Part shown: positions 63,375 through 64,000 of the stretch, in pieces
Position numbering within the stretch: position 1 is the first letter of the stretch
Layout of the letters: each line of letters opens with the position of its first letter
Assembly (NCBI GenBank): GCA_013359265.1
Contig: JABWCD010000006.1
Span: 186,001-250,000, forward strand
DNA: 64,000 bases
From: Candidatus Hydrogenedentota bacterium
Lineage (GTDB): Bacteria; Hydrogenedentota; Hydrogenedentia; Hydrogenedentales; SLHB01
Reading direction: 5' to 3'
Notes under the pieces: model-generated
Seen by the model: only the letters and a program-made list of their open reading frames with translations
Database searches by the model: none
Told to the model about the DNA's origin: nothing
Made by a program: the position numbers and the translations under genes

Positions 63375-64000
63375 ATGCAGGTTGGCCGACGCGAATTCTT
63401 GAGATGTGCTGCGCTTGCGGCAGCAACGGCCGCACTGCCCGTGCCGGCGACGGCCAAGATCGTGAACGGCATTCCGTACCGCGGCCTTGGCAGAACGCAC
63501 GAGGACGTATCGCTGTTGGGCGTGGGCGGAAGCCACATTGGCAACAAGGAATTGTCCGATGGCGAGGCCATTAAGATTATGCGGACCGCGGTGGACGAGG
63601 GCATCAATTTTTTCGACAACGCGTGGGAATACAACGGCGGGCGGAGCGAAGAGCGTATGGGCCGCGCATTGCAGGATGGATATCGGGAGAAGGTGTTCCT
63701 GATGACCAAAGTCATTGCGCGCGACGCCGAGAATGCGCGGAAACAACTGGAGGCGAGCCTGCGGCGGTTGAGCGTGGACCACATCGATCTATGGCAGGTG
63801 CATTCCGTGGGCACGTTTGAGCCGGGCGACAAGGACAAGGTGTACTCGAAGGGCGTGCTCGATGTGGCGATGAAAGCGAAGGACGAAGGCAAGGTCCGGT
63901 ATGTCGGGTTTTCGGGTCACGTCAGCCCCGAAATTCACGTCGCCGTAATCGAGGGCGGGTTCGAATGGGATACCGTTCAGATGCCGGTAAACTGCCTCGA
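63375..64000 (+). CDS. Tat-exported aldo/keto reductase (3' end beyond window)
   Basis: At least 208 residues from ATG 63375, which has TGGAGA seven bases upstream; ATG 63363 is an alternative. GRREFLRCAALAAATAALPV is a twin-arginine signal. The TIM barrel opens NGIPYRGLGRTHEDVSLLGVGG, with catalytic Asp and Tyr in INFFDNAWEYNGGRSEERMG, Lys in VFLMTKVIA and His in IDLWQVHSVG. It reduces aldehydes or ketones with NADPH. The divergent neighbour is the exported Gfo/Idh gene, with about 214 bases of shared promoter region between them. Confidence 0.9.
   Translation, partial: MQVGRREFLRCAALAAATAALPVPATAKIVNGIPYRGLGRTHEDVSLLGVGGSHIGNKELSDGEAIKIMRTAVDEGINFFDNAWEYNGGRSEERMGRALQDGYREKVFLMTKVIARDAENARKQLEASLRRLSVDHIDLWQVHSVGTFEPGDKDKVYSKGVLDVAMKAKDEGKVRYVGFSGHVSPEIHVAVIEGGFEWDTVQMPVNCL

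Overview
The window reads as a chromosomal segment of a high-GC, Gram-negative-type bacterium carrying an integrated element at its left end. The chromosome (about 7.9 kb to the end) is dense and GC-rich. It encodes many exported proteins with Sec, lipoprotein or twin-arginine signals, a planctomycete-type cytochrome (PSCyt1-DUF1549-DUF1553), a sulfatase, a Gfo/Idh dehydrogenase, F5/8-type modules and a flagellin. This fits Planctomycetota-like or Hydrogenedentota-like bacteria. That assignment is an inference from gene content, not a phylogeny.

Region 1-7.9 kb is a genomic island, visibly more AT-rich and less tightly packed than the rest. It holds the 5' part of a HEPN-SNF2 helicase (minus strand, running off the left edge), an uncharacterised protein with a PQPPMGYW motif, a structured non-coding segment, an excisionase-like HTH protein, a protein built on 13 exact eight-residue periods, a KorB/ParB-like HTH protein, and a translationally coupled recombinase pair. 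The first member of the pair has an excisionase-type HTH joined to a Recombinase domain but no catalytic domain. The second is a complete large serine recombinase. The recombinase gene ends inside tRNA-Asn(GTT) on the opposite strand, which marks the island boundary and the probable attachment site.

Region 8-31 kb is mostly housekeeping and metabolism: a DapA-family aldolase, a glucose-1-dehydrogenase-like SDR, a DoxX protein with a glycogen debranching enzyme, and a peroxiredoxin-YHS fusion. A TPR glycosyltransferase is followed by a flagellin with a near-consensus sigma-28 promoter between them, then a GT2-Alg14 fusion. parA-parB-serS-sirtuin forms a tight run, followed by a stand-alone Clp N-domain protein, an M28 peptidase, CorA, and an ECF sigma factor with a putative membrane anti-sigma factor.

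Region 31-49 kb is rich in secreted proteins. A minus-strand group encodes a TlpA/PDZ protein, an alpha-helical secreted protein and a 1532-residue di-heme HEAT-repeat protein. A MazF toxin and RHH antitoxin have a perfect operator-like palindrome. A five-gene minus-strand operon (M61 peptidase, beta-propeller-like protein, TrmO, C39-like protease with zinc ribbon, purple-acid-phosphatase-like enzyme) is divergent from a PSCyt cytochrome and sulfatase pair.

Region 49-64 kb holds an enolase-superfamily enzyme, a squalene/phytoene synthase with a nitrilase-type amidohydrolase, two overlapping amidohydrolase-2 proteins, and an acetyltransferase whose 3' end has been invaded by a small MITE-like element with a target-site duplication. 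It continues with an anion transporter, 6-phosphogluconolactonase, quinone oxidoreductase, PQQ dehydrogenase, a Tat-exported Gfo/Idh oxidoreductase and a truncated Tat-exported aldo/keto reductase. Membrane PQQ sugar oxidation, a Gfo/Idh enzyme and 6-phosphogluconolactonase lying together suggest sugar-acid metabolism, but no single pathway is proven.
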